Source of the DNA: Apis mellifera
Lineage: Eukaryota > Arthropoda > Insecta > Hymenoptera > Apidae
Direction of reading: 5' to 3'
NCBI RefSeq assembly: GCF_003254395.2
Contig: NC_037647.1
Span: forward strand, 9,046,550-9,110,549
DNA: 64,000 nt
Part shown: positions 1 through 14,186 of the stretch, in pieces
How positions within the stretch are numbered: position 1 is the stretch's first letter
How the letters are laid out: every line of letters starts with the position of its first letter
Program-made: the position numbers and the translations under genes
The notes under the pieces: model-generated
The model's database searches: none
The model's input: only the letters and a program-made list of their open reading frames with translations
Told to the model about the DNA's origin: nothing

Positions 1-1175
1 CGTCTCGGAATTACAATAATTAGAATCGAAGGAGATGGAGCGCGTCCGACCATAGCCGGGCCTTTTCTACTTACGGGATGCTCGGTCCCCCATGCGAGAC
101 TGGGGCACTCGGGCAACGAGGAACTCGAGTTTGCTCTGCTTATTCCGTACGTTCCTTTCTCATAATACGTGATATTTTTGTCTCCTTGTTAAATTATTAT
201 CGCAGGAAAGCTGCGTAATAATACATTTTTCCAAAAACTTTGATTACAAGTTTTTTTTTTAATTATTCGATTTATTTCTCGCATTCGCTATCCATATATC
301 GCCCGCGAAATTCCATTAAATATCGTGGATGATCGACTGACAAAGGTTAAGAGATGGAGTACAGGAGAGAGAAAGAGGAAGAGGAAAAGGGAGAGAGAGA
401 GAGGTCGAAATCGTTGGAATGATTAAAAGCGTTCGCTAAAAGGAAAAATGTAGACCAGTCGTCTCTAATTAATCGCGAGTCGAGAGAGATTCTCGGGCGA
501 TCTTTCTTCTCGCACAAACGCAGCCCCGCGATCGACCTAGCCGCCCTGCCATGCGGAAAAATTAGCGTGTTAATTCCGCGACGAGGAACCGGCCTACTTT
601 CCCTTACCCCCTCCCCTCCCCGAGCCGCGGCCCTTCGAGCCCGTGCCCACTCTCCTCTCTCGTTCGATTCTCTTTCTACTAAACTAAAAACTCTCTCGGC
701 GAAAAGTAAAGGATGAAACTTTGACTCTCCTCTATTGCCCGCCCCGTGAAATTTTCCTCGAGATCGGCGGTTAACGGCGACGACTTTACGGAAACTTCGC
801 CAATTCTGGCTTGTTAATTTCGTCTGCCGGCCGGCCATCCTTCCAACTCCATCCTTCTGGCCGAGCTCACTTTGTTGCCGACTCCACCAATTGCACAAAG
901 GGAGCCAAGGGGCAAACGATGATCGCCTTTGATCGTCCACGATTCACGCATCGATTCACGATCGCCAAAAATCGTTTTTCTCCATTTTCTTTCCACGACC
1001 ACTTCGCTCTTCTTCTTTCCTACAATGGTGAAGAGGCACAGCGGATTTGTTGGAGCTTCGTATTCGTATTTCTTCGAATTACGCCAGGCCGATTCTTGGA
1101 AATCGAGTGTGGAAACCACGTGTCCTCAATCCCTTATCGCGTTCAACGCTTCCTCCCGGAACGAAGCGACGATCG

Positions 1176-1210
1176 TCTCTCTCTCTCTCCCTCTCTTTCT
1201 CTCTCTTTCC
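1176..1210. repeat. CT-rich run
   Basis: Imperfect (CT)n with C and T insertions. Confidence -1.
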
Positions 1211-1536
1211 GTGGCTGGTTTCTGGCGGCAGGCTGCGCGCCTTCACGGGTAATCACGTGCACGAACTAATTTCTCCGGTACACGCTTGGTGGCGGCCAAC
1301 CTCGAACCGCGACGCCCAGAAACGTGCTGAGAAATCCTTATGTCCCCTTTCCTTCTGCTTTCTACGATCTACGACCGACAAAGTGTTCCTGTTTTATCGG
1401 GAAAAGTGGAAAAAAAAGAAGGGAGAAATCATTGTTATTCGCGATATTTTTTTTTTTTTTCATCGATATTTTCGACGTCGTAAATTGTCGATAATCTGCA
1501 GAATTAAACGGATTTCGAACGGCGGCCAGAAAACGA

Positions 1537-1555
1537 CTCTCTCTCTCTCTCTCTC
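1537..1555. repeat. (CT)n microsatellite
   Basis: About nine perfect CT units. Confidence -1.
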
Positions 1556-2599
1556 GCTCGTTCATCCCCGTGCACGTTCTCTCCGTTTACTTGTTCGCAC
1601 GCAGCGCTAAGTACGCGCTTAATGGCGACGCGCATTAACACCGTCGCTCGCCTAATCTCGAGCATCGTCGATTAAACGTTCGACGTCCGAACTTCGTGTC
1701 CTCTCCCTCTCTATTCCCTCGTTTATACGAGTATTCTGGCAATCGCGCTCCAACCTGCTCACTCGTCGCAACCAACGTTTCGACGGAATAAAACGCGGAT
1801 ATGTAAACTAATTCTTTTATCGAACGAGACGATTCCATATATATTACAATGGAGAAAATATTGATATATAAAAATAGGAATGGATGAATTCGAGGAATGT
1901 ATAAATATGAATCGAGGAATTTTCTCAAGATTCTTTTTCGATTTTTCCTTCTCCCTCTCTCTTTGTTTCAAAGAGAGAAGAATCTCTTCCTTTTTCTTAT
2001 CAATTTGTCGCGTTTATAGACGAGCAAGAACGAGAGCAAGATCGTTTCTCGCGAGGGAAAGGATTTTCCCTCCGGTTATACGTGTTCATCAAGCTTCCAA
2101 GCGTCCGCCATCTTCTGACGGAAACTCGACGCGTAACGTTGAGTTGCGGCGGGGAGGGGAGGGGGAGCGATGTCTGGATTAATTCATAAGGAACGAGGTT
2201 ATCAAGAATGACAAAGAAGCCGCGAGAAAGAAGCCCGGCAACCGCGTGTAATGTAATAAGTCTCGGTAGTCTGCGAGGATGGCTAACTCTAATGCGTAGA
2301 GACACGAGATGGAGGAAGCTCGAGGCGCCCCCCTCCTCCCTCCCCTCCCGAACAAAGGAGAGACTGATTATCGCTTCGTTAAATAACGACAATGCCTTTT
2401 CTCTTATTATATATATATATACCTCCCCGTTATATAGTCGCGCCACGTTTAACCGTGGCCGCAGTCTATATGGACTTATTCCAATTTTATTTCATCCCCG
2501 AAATAAACCGGCTTTCGACTCGATTCGTCGAGCGAAACGTCGTTTCCCTTCTTCCTCCTAACCCCGGCAGGGAAAAAGGGAAAACCTGGATTAAAAATT

Positions 2600-2622
2600 G
2601 GGGAGGGAGGGAGGGAGGGGGG
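2600..2622. repeat. (GGGA)n purine run
   Basis: GGGA repeated about five times, ending in a G6 run. It has four or more G-triplets, so a G-quadruplex on the + strand is conceivable. Confidence -1.
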
Positions 2623-2631
2623 AAAAAAGCT

Positions 2632-2689
2632 CCCGTCCCGTCCCGTTCCGTTACGTTCACGTTCCCCGTTCCGTTCACGTTCCTCGTCG
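2632..2689. repeat. imperfect CCCGT/CCGTT/ACGTTC array
   Basis: CCCGT units give way to CCGTT and CACGTT variants, a degenerate 5-6-bp tandem repeat. Confidence -1.
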
Positions 2690-3005
2690 ACTCGATTATT
2701 CACTCGTGGAGTGGCGAATTATTCGACGAGAGAAGGAATTCACTCGAAAGCATCATCCAACCACCCCGTACCCGGCACTCGTTACCATTGTAAACGGAGC
2801 CCGCCTCCCTCTCCCTCCCCTCTCCTCCCTCTCCAGGGCAGGAGAGTTTATTTAGCTTAACACTCGCTAAACGCTTCCCCCATGGCATTCCACCAGCTGT
2901 TTACACTCCTGGGCCGGAGTTGGAGGAGAGCGGGAGGAGGGCGGGGTGTATGTTCCAGTTTCGACGTTTACGAAATTCCTCCTTGGAAACGTTCGATCCT
3001 CTCCG

Positions 3006-3008
<3 letters not shown>

Positions 3009-3044
<36 letters not shown>
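3009..3044. repeat. (CT)18 microsatellite
   Basis: Perfect CT run of 36 bases, followed by imperfect CT to about 3058. Confidence -1.
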
Positions 3045-3049
<5 letters not shown>

Positions 3050-5382
3050 TTTTCTCTCTGTGTCGAAGATAATTGAAAATCGGAAGAAGAATTAGGAGAG
3101 GAAGAAGTGGATGGAAGTGTCTCCCTGGGGAGTCGAGGTGATTTTAAATGGTGGATCTGTTGGAAGCTGTTGGAAAGCTCGCGCTGGAAATAAAAATTGT
3201 GTCGGCCCTGTTGTCCTCGTGGGACGAGCACGATACTTAGCGAGGAGGCGTGGAAGAAGGGAGAGAAGGCTCGTGGAGAAGGCTTAGCGCGAGGAGTCGC
3301 GCGAGAAAGCGAGGTCAAACAAATAATACGATCTAGAAGGAGGGAGGCAGCGTCGCCTAATAATAGTTCGAGTCCGCGCTACCGGTTGTAATCTACGTGA
3401 AACCGAAATAGAAAGGCCGAAAAGGAGAAAGAGAAGAGCCTGTCCCCGTACACCGTGGAAAGACTGTATCAAGCGAAACGGCAGATAATATTACACACTT
3501 TTTCTATTTTCCAAGCCGATCCAAATCCTCCTCCTCCTCCTCTTCCTCCTTCTCCTTCTCCTCTCCTTTCACTCTTCTCTCGAGTGGTTCGACTTGGACT
3601 CGGTACAAAAATTTTTTTTTCGTCTTCGTAATTGAAGAATCGTCGCCTGCTTCAGAATGGCGAAGAAGCGACGGTCAAGCTGTCCACTCGAACACGATGG
3701 TTAACACAATGATTCCTCGCCAAAAATTTTCGGACAGAGTTTCTCGTTTTAAAGAGTTTCGTTGTGGCAAAGATTTCCGCGAGCTCTGGGAACGAGAAGA
3801 GAAACATATCGAGGCCTCGTCCTCGATAGATTCTTGGAACAATAAATTACGCTTACCGTGGCCACACCACTCGCCACTTCTCTCTTGGCAAATATACGGA
3901 TCGGAAACTTGTTTACACCGTCGACAAGTGTTTATAAGCCCGAAGGCTACACCAGTTCTCGCTGGAAATTGAATCGATCGAGAGGAAAATACCGTTCCAC
4001 GAGGACCACGATGACGAGAAATCCCTTCTTCGAGGGGCGCGCAATTTTTTCTCCCCCGCTATCGATCCGCGGGGTAAATAATATACCGCGCCGCTCCCGA
4101 CGCCTTCCGTATTTTCTATCGGTTACCAGTGTCTGGCCAACTTTCGCTCGAAATGACCGTCGCTTCTTTTGACAAACTTTCCCGTCTCGGGGGTGGGACG
4201 AGCGAACCGCATCTGCGCGGAAACGCCAGCTCTTCGGAGCTGGTTCGACCGGTATCGAAGACCTCTCGCGAAACGAGATTGGAAGCTGTCGTTGTTGTGC
4301 TGGAAAATTATCCGTAGCGAAAGATGAGGAATTCGAGAAAGGGTCGAAAATCGAGCGAAAAATAAAAAAAAGAAGATGAAAAATCATGTTTTATCGTCCT
4401 TCGTGGGGAGAGCTTCTCTTCTATTTCCTCTTCCCGTGCGTCGCGATGTTTGTCGTCGGTTTACGGCGAATTAAGCTTCTGTAAATGGCCCACTCTCTCT
4501 CACTCTCTCTTCTCAGCCCATCCATTAGATCCTCTTTTCACAGCACGGGTGCATCGACACGAGATCGGGCGTGTTCATCGACATGAGACAGAAGCCACGC
4601 TTCTGAAATCCCTTCCAGGAACCTACGCTTCTATTTTGGCGTGGCTCGTCGTGTCCTTGTTCGACGAAGGAAGGCGAACGTCACCCTTTCCTCAAAGACG
4701 AATTACGTAAACGACCACCTCCTCCACCATTTCCCCGTCCCATTCGGCCGGGGAACCCGAACCACTACTCGCTCTCCTCGAGATGGGGCAACTTCCGTTC
4801 CAAGATTGATTTTTCCATCGGGCCCTTGCCCGAATCCGTTCACTTATTAAACGCGCACCTCTCCTCCAAAACGGAGTGGTTTCTGTCCGCGCTACGATGG
4901 AAACGGAAACCCAATGGCGGAACAATTTTTCCACGGGAAACAGAAAGAGAGATTACGGGACGAGCGACTCTCGACCCGGAATTATCAACGCGTCCATCTA
5001 TTTTACTTTTTTCCTCACTGTTTCACGATTTTTCCTTTTCACAGGGAACACGAGGAGCACGCATGTAATAATAATCGTTCGAATCTTCTTAAAAACTATC
5101 ATTTAGAAGAACTATCATTTAGCTGATTCGTTTCTAAATTCGTTAAGCCGAGAAGTTTCCCCCTCCACCCAATGTTTCCCGTCGACTGAGTCGAAACGAG
5201 GAAAGGAGCGAGGATGACACGCGTCGAAAGGTATTCCCGATATAATAAGCCTCGAACGAGGAGAGGAGTCGGTTCGCGTGCAAACGAGCGAGGTTCATTA
5301 TGCCGACGAAAAGAATCCTGAGCGGGGAGGTTGTGCCAGCTTTGCAAAGGTGGAATTCGCTTTCTTGCCCGACGTGTATATC

Positions 5383-5385
<3 letters not shown>

Positions 5386-5441
<56 letters not shown>

Positions 5442-5446
5442 GAGAG
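5386..5446. repeat. (GA)n microsatellite
   Basis: About 22 perfect GA units, then interrupted GA. Confidence -1.
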
Positions 5447-5664
5447 GTTCGTTCTTTAAACGTTTCAGGGCATTCTTTCGACGGCGTTTATTACTCCTGG
5501 TGCTCTCGACCCTATCGCGCCACCCGTGATAAATTTTATATCCGTCGTCGTCTGGGAGACGACTCGAAAAATCACCGACAATTCCCACCAGTCGGCTTGG
5601 AAGTCAAAGTTCACCGACCAAGGGGTCGGCACTCTCCATTCGTCTCTCAACGCTTTTGCTCCTC

Positions 5665-5672
5665 GAGAGAGA

Positions 5673-5722
<50 letters not shown>

Positions 5723-5728
5723 GAGAGA
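5665..5728. repeat. (GA)n microsatellite
   Basis: Long GA run broken by GGAA near each end. It is the second long GA tract within 300 bases, in the same orientation. Confidence -1.
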
Positions 5729-6357
5729 ATTCTCGAGACGCGTGGTAAGACGCTACTTCTCCCGTTGATTCGCGTGTAATTTACGCGTAATTCGTATGAT
5801 CGGGTATGAATATAATACGTCGTTTTGCGGAATAAGTCAGGTTCCATTCGGGGCATGCAGCGTACCGTTTGAACCGCGATGTATTTCGAGAACGAATTAC
5901 TATTCTAAGGAGCTTAGGATGGAATTCGTCAGACGCACGTTGGCTACGTTAGAATCATATCTCGTCGTATCCGCGCTATGAATACACGCTGGAATACTAC
6001 TGGCTTGCGCGTTCCACGTTCCGCGGATGCACGGACGTAACTAATCCGATATATATTTGATCGCGATTATTAATACCTACGCGTCCGCCGGAATTAAAAT
6101 TTATTTCGTCCTATTACCGCGCCGATTACCCTTTCGCTCTAAATATAAACGGATTACATATGAGCGCGTTTAATTTTGATTCCAGCATTCGAAATAATCT
6201 CTTCCCCGTTAATGGTTCAAATTTATCTATTTCAATTAGTCCCCTCCCCCTTGGCTAATTTCAACGGCCACTCGATTTGTATCGTTTGATCGTTTTTCTC
6301 GCGGGAAACGGGATAAAAATTGGATGGAGCGGATATAATTGCGGAGAATACGCTATA

Positions 6358-6387
6358 GAGAAAGAGAGAGAGAGAGAGTGAGAGAGA
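6358..6387. repeat. (GA)n microsatellite
   Basis: GA run with AAAG and TG interruptions. Confidence -1.
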
Positions 6388-6425
6388 AATTAGGAATTCC
6401 CGCAATGATTGCCTGAGATTGAAAG

Positions 6426-6444
6426 AAAAAAAAAAAAAAAAAAA
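6426..6444. repeat. poly-A run (19)
   Basis: Uninterrupted A19. No retrotransposed sequence is recognised upstream of it. Confidence -1.
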
Positions 6445-6990
6445 GGGAAAAGAAGAAAAAAAGTAAGCTCGGTTTACTGTACCGATTCGGTCGGCGTTCC
6501 CGTGGCACGCGCACAAAGATACATTTTGCCGGTAAATAAAATATCGTGGCAGACTAAAAAGAACCTGGGGGCAATTTATCGAACGTCGTGCTACAGTTAT
6601 GCGCGACTCTCCAACCACCATTCCAACCCTTCTTTTTTCCACCCTCCCTCCTCTTATTTCTTTCTCTATCTCTCGTCCTCTCCTTCCCTCCCTCCCCTCC
6701 ATCCCTACATCTCGCTACATCTTTCTTTCCCTCCTATTTTCATTTTAATATAAACGCGGCGGCACGATGGACCGACGCTCGTAAATTGCCGGATGAAAAA
6801 TTGCGAACGAATTATCGTTAAGATTACGAGCGGGCTGATATCGCGGTGTTCGCAACGACGCGTTGGATTAACTCGGTAAGTAGATTTGTCGTTGTTAACG
6901 AGTATCGACAAGGGCGACGAAATGGGAGGGAAAAAAAAAGCGAGAAAAAGAAAAGAGAGAGAAAGAGAGGAGGGACAGCCATCTGTATTT

Positions 6991-7011
6991 GTGTGTGTGT
7001 ATGTGTGTGTG
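6991..7011. repeat. (GT)n microsatellite
   Basis: Two GT5/GT4 blocks separated by AT, the only clear GT repeat in the window. Confidence -1.
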
Positions 7012-8142
7012 GGTGCACACGAATCAGGGGACGTTTAATCGATGCAAACGTGGACCCGTCTTCGTAATAATGAATCGGACCCGCCGCGAAAACCAGCTAC
7101 GCTCTCTCTCTCTCTCTTTTTTTATTTTTTTTATTTTGACAGAGAGACGGGCCCGTCTCCCCGTCAATGTGTACGCTCGACGAATAACGAGTCGAAACGG
7201 TCCACCAACGCGCTACAGCCTCTGTCGATCGAGTCTGTCTCGCAGCTTGTCGATTTTCCCAACGAGGACGTAAAATAGGGGGACACCGAATCTCTGTTCC
7301 GTTCCGATCCAACGATTGAATTTTTTCTTCCTCCCTTCCTCTCTCTCGATTTTTCTTTTTCATTCGTCGCCAAATTTAGCTGGAATCGATGCCAATTTGT
7401 AATCTTCGACGGTATGCAACGGTAATTTCGAGATGGCGAGGTTTATCTCGATCCATCTGCACGCGCCAATTTTCCAAAGCGAAGAGAGAAAAAGAGAACG
7501 TGCGTGGCTGTGAACGTGACACGTGGTCGTAAATCATTAAAACATACCCGGTGTGGATAACCCGGTGTTTTCTCTCGATTATTATAAAATTGTTCGAGTT
7601 CCCACGAGTCGAGGACGCGACGCGATTTTTATCGGTATCTTTACGGCCGGCGCCCACGGAAATATTCTCTTCCTCGGCGAAGAATCATCGTCCCTCGTCA
7701 CGTCACCCCTTCCCTCTACTCTGCGTTTCCCCTCGTTCGATCGCATCCGATCGTTGTTCTTCCGAATTCGTCCTTTCGTCGACTCGTGTCTCTCGAATTC
7801 ATCATCTCTCGAATCGAATCGCGCTCGTTTCTTCCACGCAATTCAAATTTATCTCACCTACGATAGTGATAATGTTCACGAACGATCGATGGGAGCATCA
7901 ATTTTCTCGAGGAGGAAAAACTCGGATGAATTATCCATTCGAGCATCGTTTATGGACCATCTAGGAGGATGGAATAAAAATCGATACTGTTAGCCATCGC
8001 GCAAGGGGAAGCCCTTGGCCGAGGGAAGGAGGAAAGCCATCGTTGCATCCATATCCGATATCGTTGGCGACAACTGCCAAAGATTTCACCTCGAGAGAGA
8101 GAGAGAGAAAAGGGGGAGAAATAGAGGTTTATAGATGTTATG

Positions 8143-8159
8143 TATATATATATATATAT
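8143..8159. repeat. (TA)n microsatellite
   Basis: About eight TA units. Confidence -1.
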
Positions 8160-10089
8160 GTACATATATGCGAAACGTGGCACGATTTCGCTGGAAAATT
8201 TGCACGGGCGAGTGTGTTTCCCGTTGGCGCGGAGACGTATTTCCGGAAATGGCGGTCAGCTTGTCGTTTTAAAGGACAGTGGGGCCAGGCCGCTACTAGC
8301 TTTCGTTCTCGCACGTAGCGCAGGAAACCGCAGTATTTGCGAGGTGCCACCGGAAACCGCAAGGTCCGAGCTCTGCCCCATCGTATTCCTAATTCCCTTT
8401 GTTTCGTATCTCGCCAACCTTTCGAAATAAAACAAACGCCGCCCATTAGAGAGCCATTCGGTTAGAGCCTCCTTTAAAGAAAGAGATTGAACTTATTAAT
8501 TCAACTTATTATCGTTATCCTAGCTGATCGATGCCTCGCGAGATAAAGAGATAAAGAGAGAGAAAGAATTTTATTCTCGATGGAAGGAGGGATATTACGC
8601 CGTCTCGTTACCTCGCGTGCCTTTACTCTCCTCTCCTAACGCTCCTGGTGCAATTAAAACGAAAAACAGCGGGAAGAAATTGCGCCTCTTTCTTTCCGCC
8701 AATTCTTCCGGCTCGGCCGCGTAATCCCCCCACGTCTCTTTCCCCCTCCCATTTCCCAAGTAAATGAAAAGAAGTTGAAGGAGCAGGTTGCGATTCGCCT
8801 CGTTGTTGCAATTTCTACCGTTTAAAAAAAAAATGAAGATTCTTAGAGAAGGATTAATTGATCGGCAATCGATCATTATCGATTGATTATTATCAGTCGT
8901 AAGGATTAACTGGAGTAACGAAAGGAAGAGAGAGAGAGAGAAAACTCGTCCATCGGTGAACCGGAACCGGAATCGAAACGCCAAGTGTTTCGCGCGAACC
9001 GTTTACGACTTACCCCCACCGTGCGAGCAAGAAGGTATATACGAGCGGAAGAGGGTAACGAATGAGGGAAGGAGTTGGTCGGAAGGAAAGTTGGCCGGAC
9101 TTTATGGTTAGTAGGCAAGTTGGTGAATTACCGGAAACAAATCGGCCAACTTTTACACCCACCCACGTCCTCCTCTCGTTTTCCCCGCTAACGATCCCCG
9201 GCCCGCGGATATTCGACCGATATTCGTGCACCGCGATACCCTCCTCCTCTCTCCTCCCCTAATCGAGTCCACGATTACGATCCCCTAAATTTTCAAGGGG
9301 GTTAGAAAGAATTACCCCAACTCCCGGTTGGCCCGGTACGTTAGATAGCTAGTTGCGAAGCTGTTAGCCGTTATAATCCGAAACCGCACCCTCTATAAAC
9401 CACCCTTACATTTACCTTTCGACGTTGTTTGTTTGAAAAGATATCGAGGAAGATAGCGGGGTGAAAAGTTTATATGGAATCACGCCCCAGAAATTCGATA
9501 TCGTAAATTTACACGGCCGGGACAAAATCTGAAAACTTGCCTCTCTGAACTGAACTCCCCTCTTAAAAGTGTTATATAAATTGATATAATGTGAAACGAA
9601 ATATAATATTAATATCAAGTGATCATCAATTGGGAAAGAGAAGCGTGATGATACTTTGTTAAAATCTCAAGGAATTATTCGTGGAGGAAAAATCATTTAA
9701 CCATGGCGAAGCCAAGTTTTTCTGGAATAATCGATCGAGGAGGGAGGAGGGTGATGGAGAGGGGGATATCGAGGCGGGGCGGCCAATTAATTCGACGGAG
9801 GCGAAGAGGACGAGGGGTGAGAAACGGAGGTTGACCGGTTGACTTTTCACCGATTGAGTATTTGTGTCCGATCGGTGATCAGGTGTGCACAGCTGACTGG
9901 CTCGAGCCAACGAACGGGATAAAGTTAAAGGGATCGGAATCGGGACGGTTTCGAATGAAACGAGACGCATGAAACCACGCGATCCGTCGAATACTTCTAG
10001 CCTGCATCGAGAGTTACGGTAGAATCGACTGGGAAAAATCGATTGGTTTTTTTCTTTTTTTTTCTTGGTTCTCTTGAACCGTGAATTTT

Positions 10090-10970
10090 TTCGAGGAGTA
10101 ATGTATCGATCCGTATCGCGTTCATTGTAGTTTTAATCGAGGGATAAAGTGACAAATATCTTGGCTCGATCGATAGGATCTGATTTGATTATTTTAAGAT
10201 TTTGAGTTTGAGATTTAATTCTTAGAAAATAATAATACTTTTTATTGTAATTTATTATTTCTTAAAAAATGTGTAAATAAAAATATGACTGAATGTATAT
10301 AAAAAGAATTTACCAAGGAAATATATAGTAGTCAATGTATATAAAAGATATACGATTATTTATAGAAAAATGGAACATGTGATATAACATTTAAAATAAA
10401 ATAGAAAAAAAATCAATGAATACTTACGTAAAAATGAGAAGAACAAAACGAAATCGGTGTTTTCAAACTAAATGTAGAGTACAACAATAAAAATATGTTA
10501 GTTACTCGGTATTTGAATCTAAATCCTGAATAACTTGCATAAGAAGAATGTGATTCATAGATTGGATAATTTGTATTACAAATTGACAAGAAAGGTGATC
10601 GAATCTATCCTATTAGGGAGAAATAAAAATGCAAAACATTATTCTCAAGTTATTGGTTACTCTCGGATCATACTCTTAACTGATCATGCAAAAAATTTGC
10701 GTGACGGACGTATTAAAGAAGCATTATAGCAGGCAATTAACTTAGAAAGCGCTTCGAATTCGATATACGTACGATAAACTGGACTTTGAGAATTGGATAT
10801 GAAATTTGTTATGGAATATCCTTGACAATTCTATCCTATAAATTATCCGATAAATGCGAGGCCCAGATATAAGACTATAATAACGATAATTTAACGATAA
10901 AAACGATGGAACTGAAAATTACGAAGCGGCAAAAAAAGCATCGTAAGAAAAATTTCTCCAAGAAATCATG
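10090..10970. pseudogene. AT-rich island with a decayed, unassigned coding-like block
   Basis: This stretch is clearly more AT-rich than the sequence on either side. At 10535-10729 (+) it has an open frame of 64 codons that lacks the CT/GA repeat bias of the other frames here; it contains KKNVIHRLDNLYYKLTRKV and later RIILLTDHAKNLRDGRIKEA. It has no good ATG start, with stops just upstream and downstream. A second short frame at 10908-10973 is very basic (KRQKKHRKKN) and ends in TGA. Together they look like remnants of a gene or mobile element that has lost its frame. I do not recognise the family. The VIHR stretch recalls a kinase catalytic loop, but the Asp-Phe-Gly and spacing expected of kinases are absent. 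Confidence -1.
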
Positions 10971-13900
10971 AGTGCTAAACTGGCGCAAAGTATTTTTCCG
11001 TTATTGTTCTCTCGATATCGGGAATCGTGCAATTCCCATTGTCGCGATACATTGTCGAGTGGTGGGCTATCTCCGAGAGGAGGCCAGGCCAGCTTCGCCG
11101 AGTCTGGGGATCCGGAGGCAGCGGCCAAACTCGTTTCCAACAACGTGCGAGGAATCAAAGATCCCGAGGAAATTACATAATCTATCGCTGACTCGAACGT
11201 GTCGAGCCATTGTGTAACCCCCGATTCGAGATTCGAGGCCGGTTCGATAAAACGAGAGTGGTAACTAGAGGATTGGCCCGGCAAAAAAACCCCTGCATTC
11301 CATCTTTTTTATCTATCAACCTGTCCATCGAGAGATTCGAGGAGTTCCGGTGACAAAAAGCGATCCAATAATCAACCGATAATGCGTTTAATCGAGCTTA
11401 AGCGAATCGTAATAAAAGGAAAGAAAAAACTATTCAACGAATTTGATGGGGAGGAGGGATCGACGATTCGTTCGATCGATCCTTTGGAGACAATCTATTT
11501 CGAGAAAAATCGGTAATTTTATACGCGATGGAAAATATCGGAGAATAATAATTTACACGGTTTTTTGTTGTTACAAGCAAAAGGAAAATGAAAGGTGGAA
11601 TTGAGGGTTGTATCCAGGGTTGTCCCCTTGAAGGGGATGGCGAGGTCGATGCGAGTGAAAACGAAACGAAATTTGGTCGGCAGGTCGGAGGGCGCGAGAC
11701 AATCAATTATGGAGGGGTCGTTGGAGGGGTCGGTCGTATGCTTAACGCGAGGTTGCGCCTCGTCACACAGGGCATCGGTGCACCGCGGCAACTATGAATC
11801 AAGCGAGCGGCATGGCCGCAACCCCTCGTTCCAGCTTCGAACGGCCGCCATCGCGTCAGCCCGAGGGCAACGTGGCAACGCGCTATTTGTTATTTTGCTC
11901 TTTCGGCGACGCGTTCATTAATCAACCTCGCCGCTCTCTTTGCCGGTCGCTCAGCATGTTTCATCCCTCGTAGCGGCCGTCACATCCCGCCTGACAGCCT
12001 CCACCCCTTCTCCCACCCTCTCTCTCTCTCTGTTTCCTCTTCCGTTCTCCTCCCGCGAATTCGATCGATCCACGCGAATTCGTCGAAGATCGAAGAAGGA
12101 AAAGATGGATACTGCGAAATGAATCGGCGCGGTTTCTATTGCTCTTAAGTTTCTTTCAGTTTGCCGTGATTTCTTAAATAAAAAAAAAAAAAAAAAGAAA
12201 AAAAACGATCGACAGAATTCTTTATCCGAGATTGAAGAACGTTTGATGGATATACATCTCGCGTGAATAATCTCGTTTTCCTTGAAATTTACCACGTCAC
12301 TTGTTCCAACTATTGGCGTATCCGGTACATTTTTCTTTCTTTCATCGAATCCCACGGGCAACAGACAAATGAATCGGAAGATACATCTTGAAACACTAAA
12401 AGATATCATCGAACGAGGAGAAAAAAAGGAAAAAAACAATTCACGAGCAATTTCTCCATCAGTTGGAGAAATATCCAATCATCCCAAATGTTAATATTAT
12501 TGGCTTTTTTTTTTGCGAGAAAGAACCATCTTTTTTCCCCTCGATTCCCTCCGAAGACTCTCTCGAGCGTCGAACACGTTCGATATTATTCGATATGAAA
12601 GCGTCGTCTCATCAAAGACGGTTACGTTCCCTCGAATCTTATTTCGCTCGTAGGTAACGCCTACCTACCTCTCAGACGTTTCCAACATTTTTAATTCACG
12701 ATCCTCGCACAGGGTGAAACGAGTTTTCCACCTTTTTTTCGTTAAAGGCACCGCCCAGACACGGCGTTACCTATCTGCCCCATCCCACTCTCGGGACAAT
12801 TTTTTCTCTTCTCTAACCCGCCTCGGTTAGAAAGCGTTAGCGAAACCGTCATCGACAGCTCGCTACCCGTTCACCCGTGACAATTGTGCCGTAATTCGAG
12901 CATAAATTCAGCCGCCTCGAGGACTGGGCCGAGGCCGATCCCGCGAGTGCCGTTTAAATTTGAATTTCGCCGTCGGTTCGCACACGGCTAATCGTTAAAT
13001 GACGTTTCGCAGCGAGGACCGCACGCGGTGGCCTCGGGCAACATGGGAATATCCACCTTTCGCCTCTTTTCCATCCCCCTGCTTCGTCTCTGCCCTTGTC
13101 CGTTTCCCGTCTCTCCATCCCTTTTCCAGTCCCTCCATGCTTTTTCTACGCTCCTCACCTAACATACACGCGTGACCCTGTTAATAACGAATCGGATGAG
13201 AAATCCTTCGAGTGAATTTCAGGCAAAGGAGATGATCGACCTAGGCTGCCCACTTTCGGTCGAACGTGTAAATGCACTTTAACCATTGGCTCGAATTAAT
13301 ATATCCGTGGTTTAATTTGGTCGATAACCGCGAAACAGTTGCACTTTTTCAAACGGTTCGAGGTTTATTGACGAGTTTATTATGGGAGAGATTGAAGAGA
13401 TTGGTACGATAAAGAGACAGTTCTACTTTCACGTAAGTGATGATAATAGGAATAGGAATTAAATATTAATTAAAGTGTACTATAAATTTGAAAGGTTTAT
13501 TTGTAGGGTAGTATAAATTAGCTTTTTCAAATACGTTCTATATTTCTATTATATATATTCCTATATTCCCATATTTTTATTATATATATTTATAGTCCTA
13601 TATACTCCTGTATTGAAAACGCGACGTGGGAGGAATCCGCGTTTAATGGCCGTTTGCAATTAGCTCGATGATGGACCGATGATGGTACGCGTGAACGATT
13701 ATCGTCCTTTTTATCGCGCCATTTTTTTAATTGATATCATCTAAGTAATTAGAAGAGATTGGATTTTTCATACGTTCATGGAATATGCAGCAACAGAAAT
13801 GGTTCGAAAGAGATAAAAAAAGAGGAAGAGAGGAGGAGGGTGAAAAAAGGGAGGGAGGGAGAGGCACGTCGCGGAGGGATCGGTGGGCAAAATGGATGGG

Positions 13901-14156
13901 CAAAATTTTTGTTACAGAATTTTTCATGTCCACTGTTTTCATTCGGTAATTAATTAATTGGCGGCAACACGCGTGGAAGAGGGTGGTAGTAATCGGATTG
14001 CCGGCCGAAAATTCGCGACTCGTCAGTTAACTCTTTCGCGACTAATAGGATAATAGGTCCTGAAAAGTAACTTTTTGCGAGGATCGTAAATTAATTATCA
14101 GGATGGGATCTGCGGAACCGTTCGAAATTAAAAATAGAAAAAAGTTTGTTCCAAGC

Positions 14157-14186
14157 TTCTTTCTTTCTTTCCTTCTTTCTTTCCTT
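14157..14186. repeat. (TTTC)n microsatellite
   Basis: TTTC units with two TTCC interruptions. Confidence -1.

Noticed and set aside
3697..3972. 91-codon frame with protein-like composition (KFSDRVSRFKEF, RELWEREEKH)
   Set aside because: It has an ATG start but no recognised family, and a single frame of this length is expected by chance in 64 kb.
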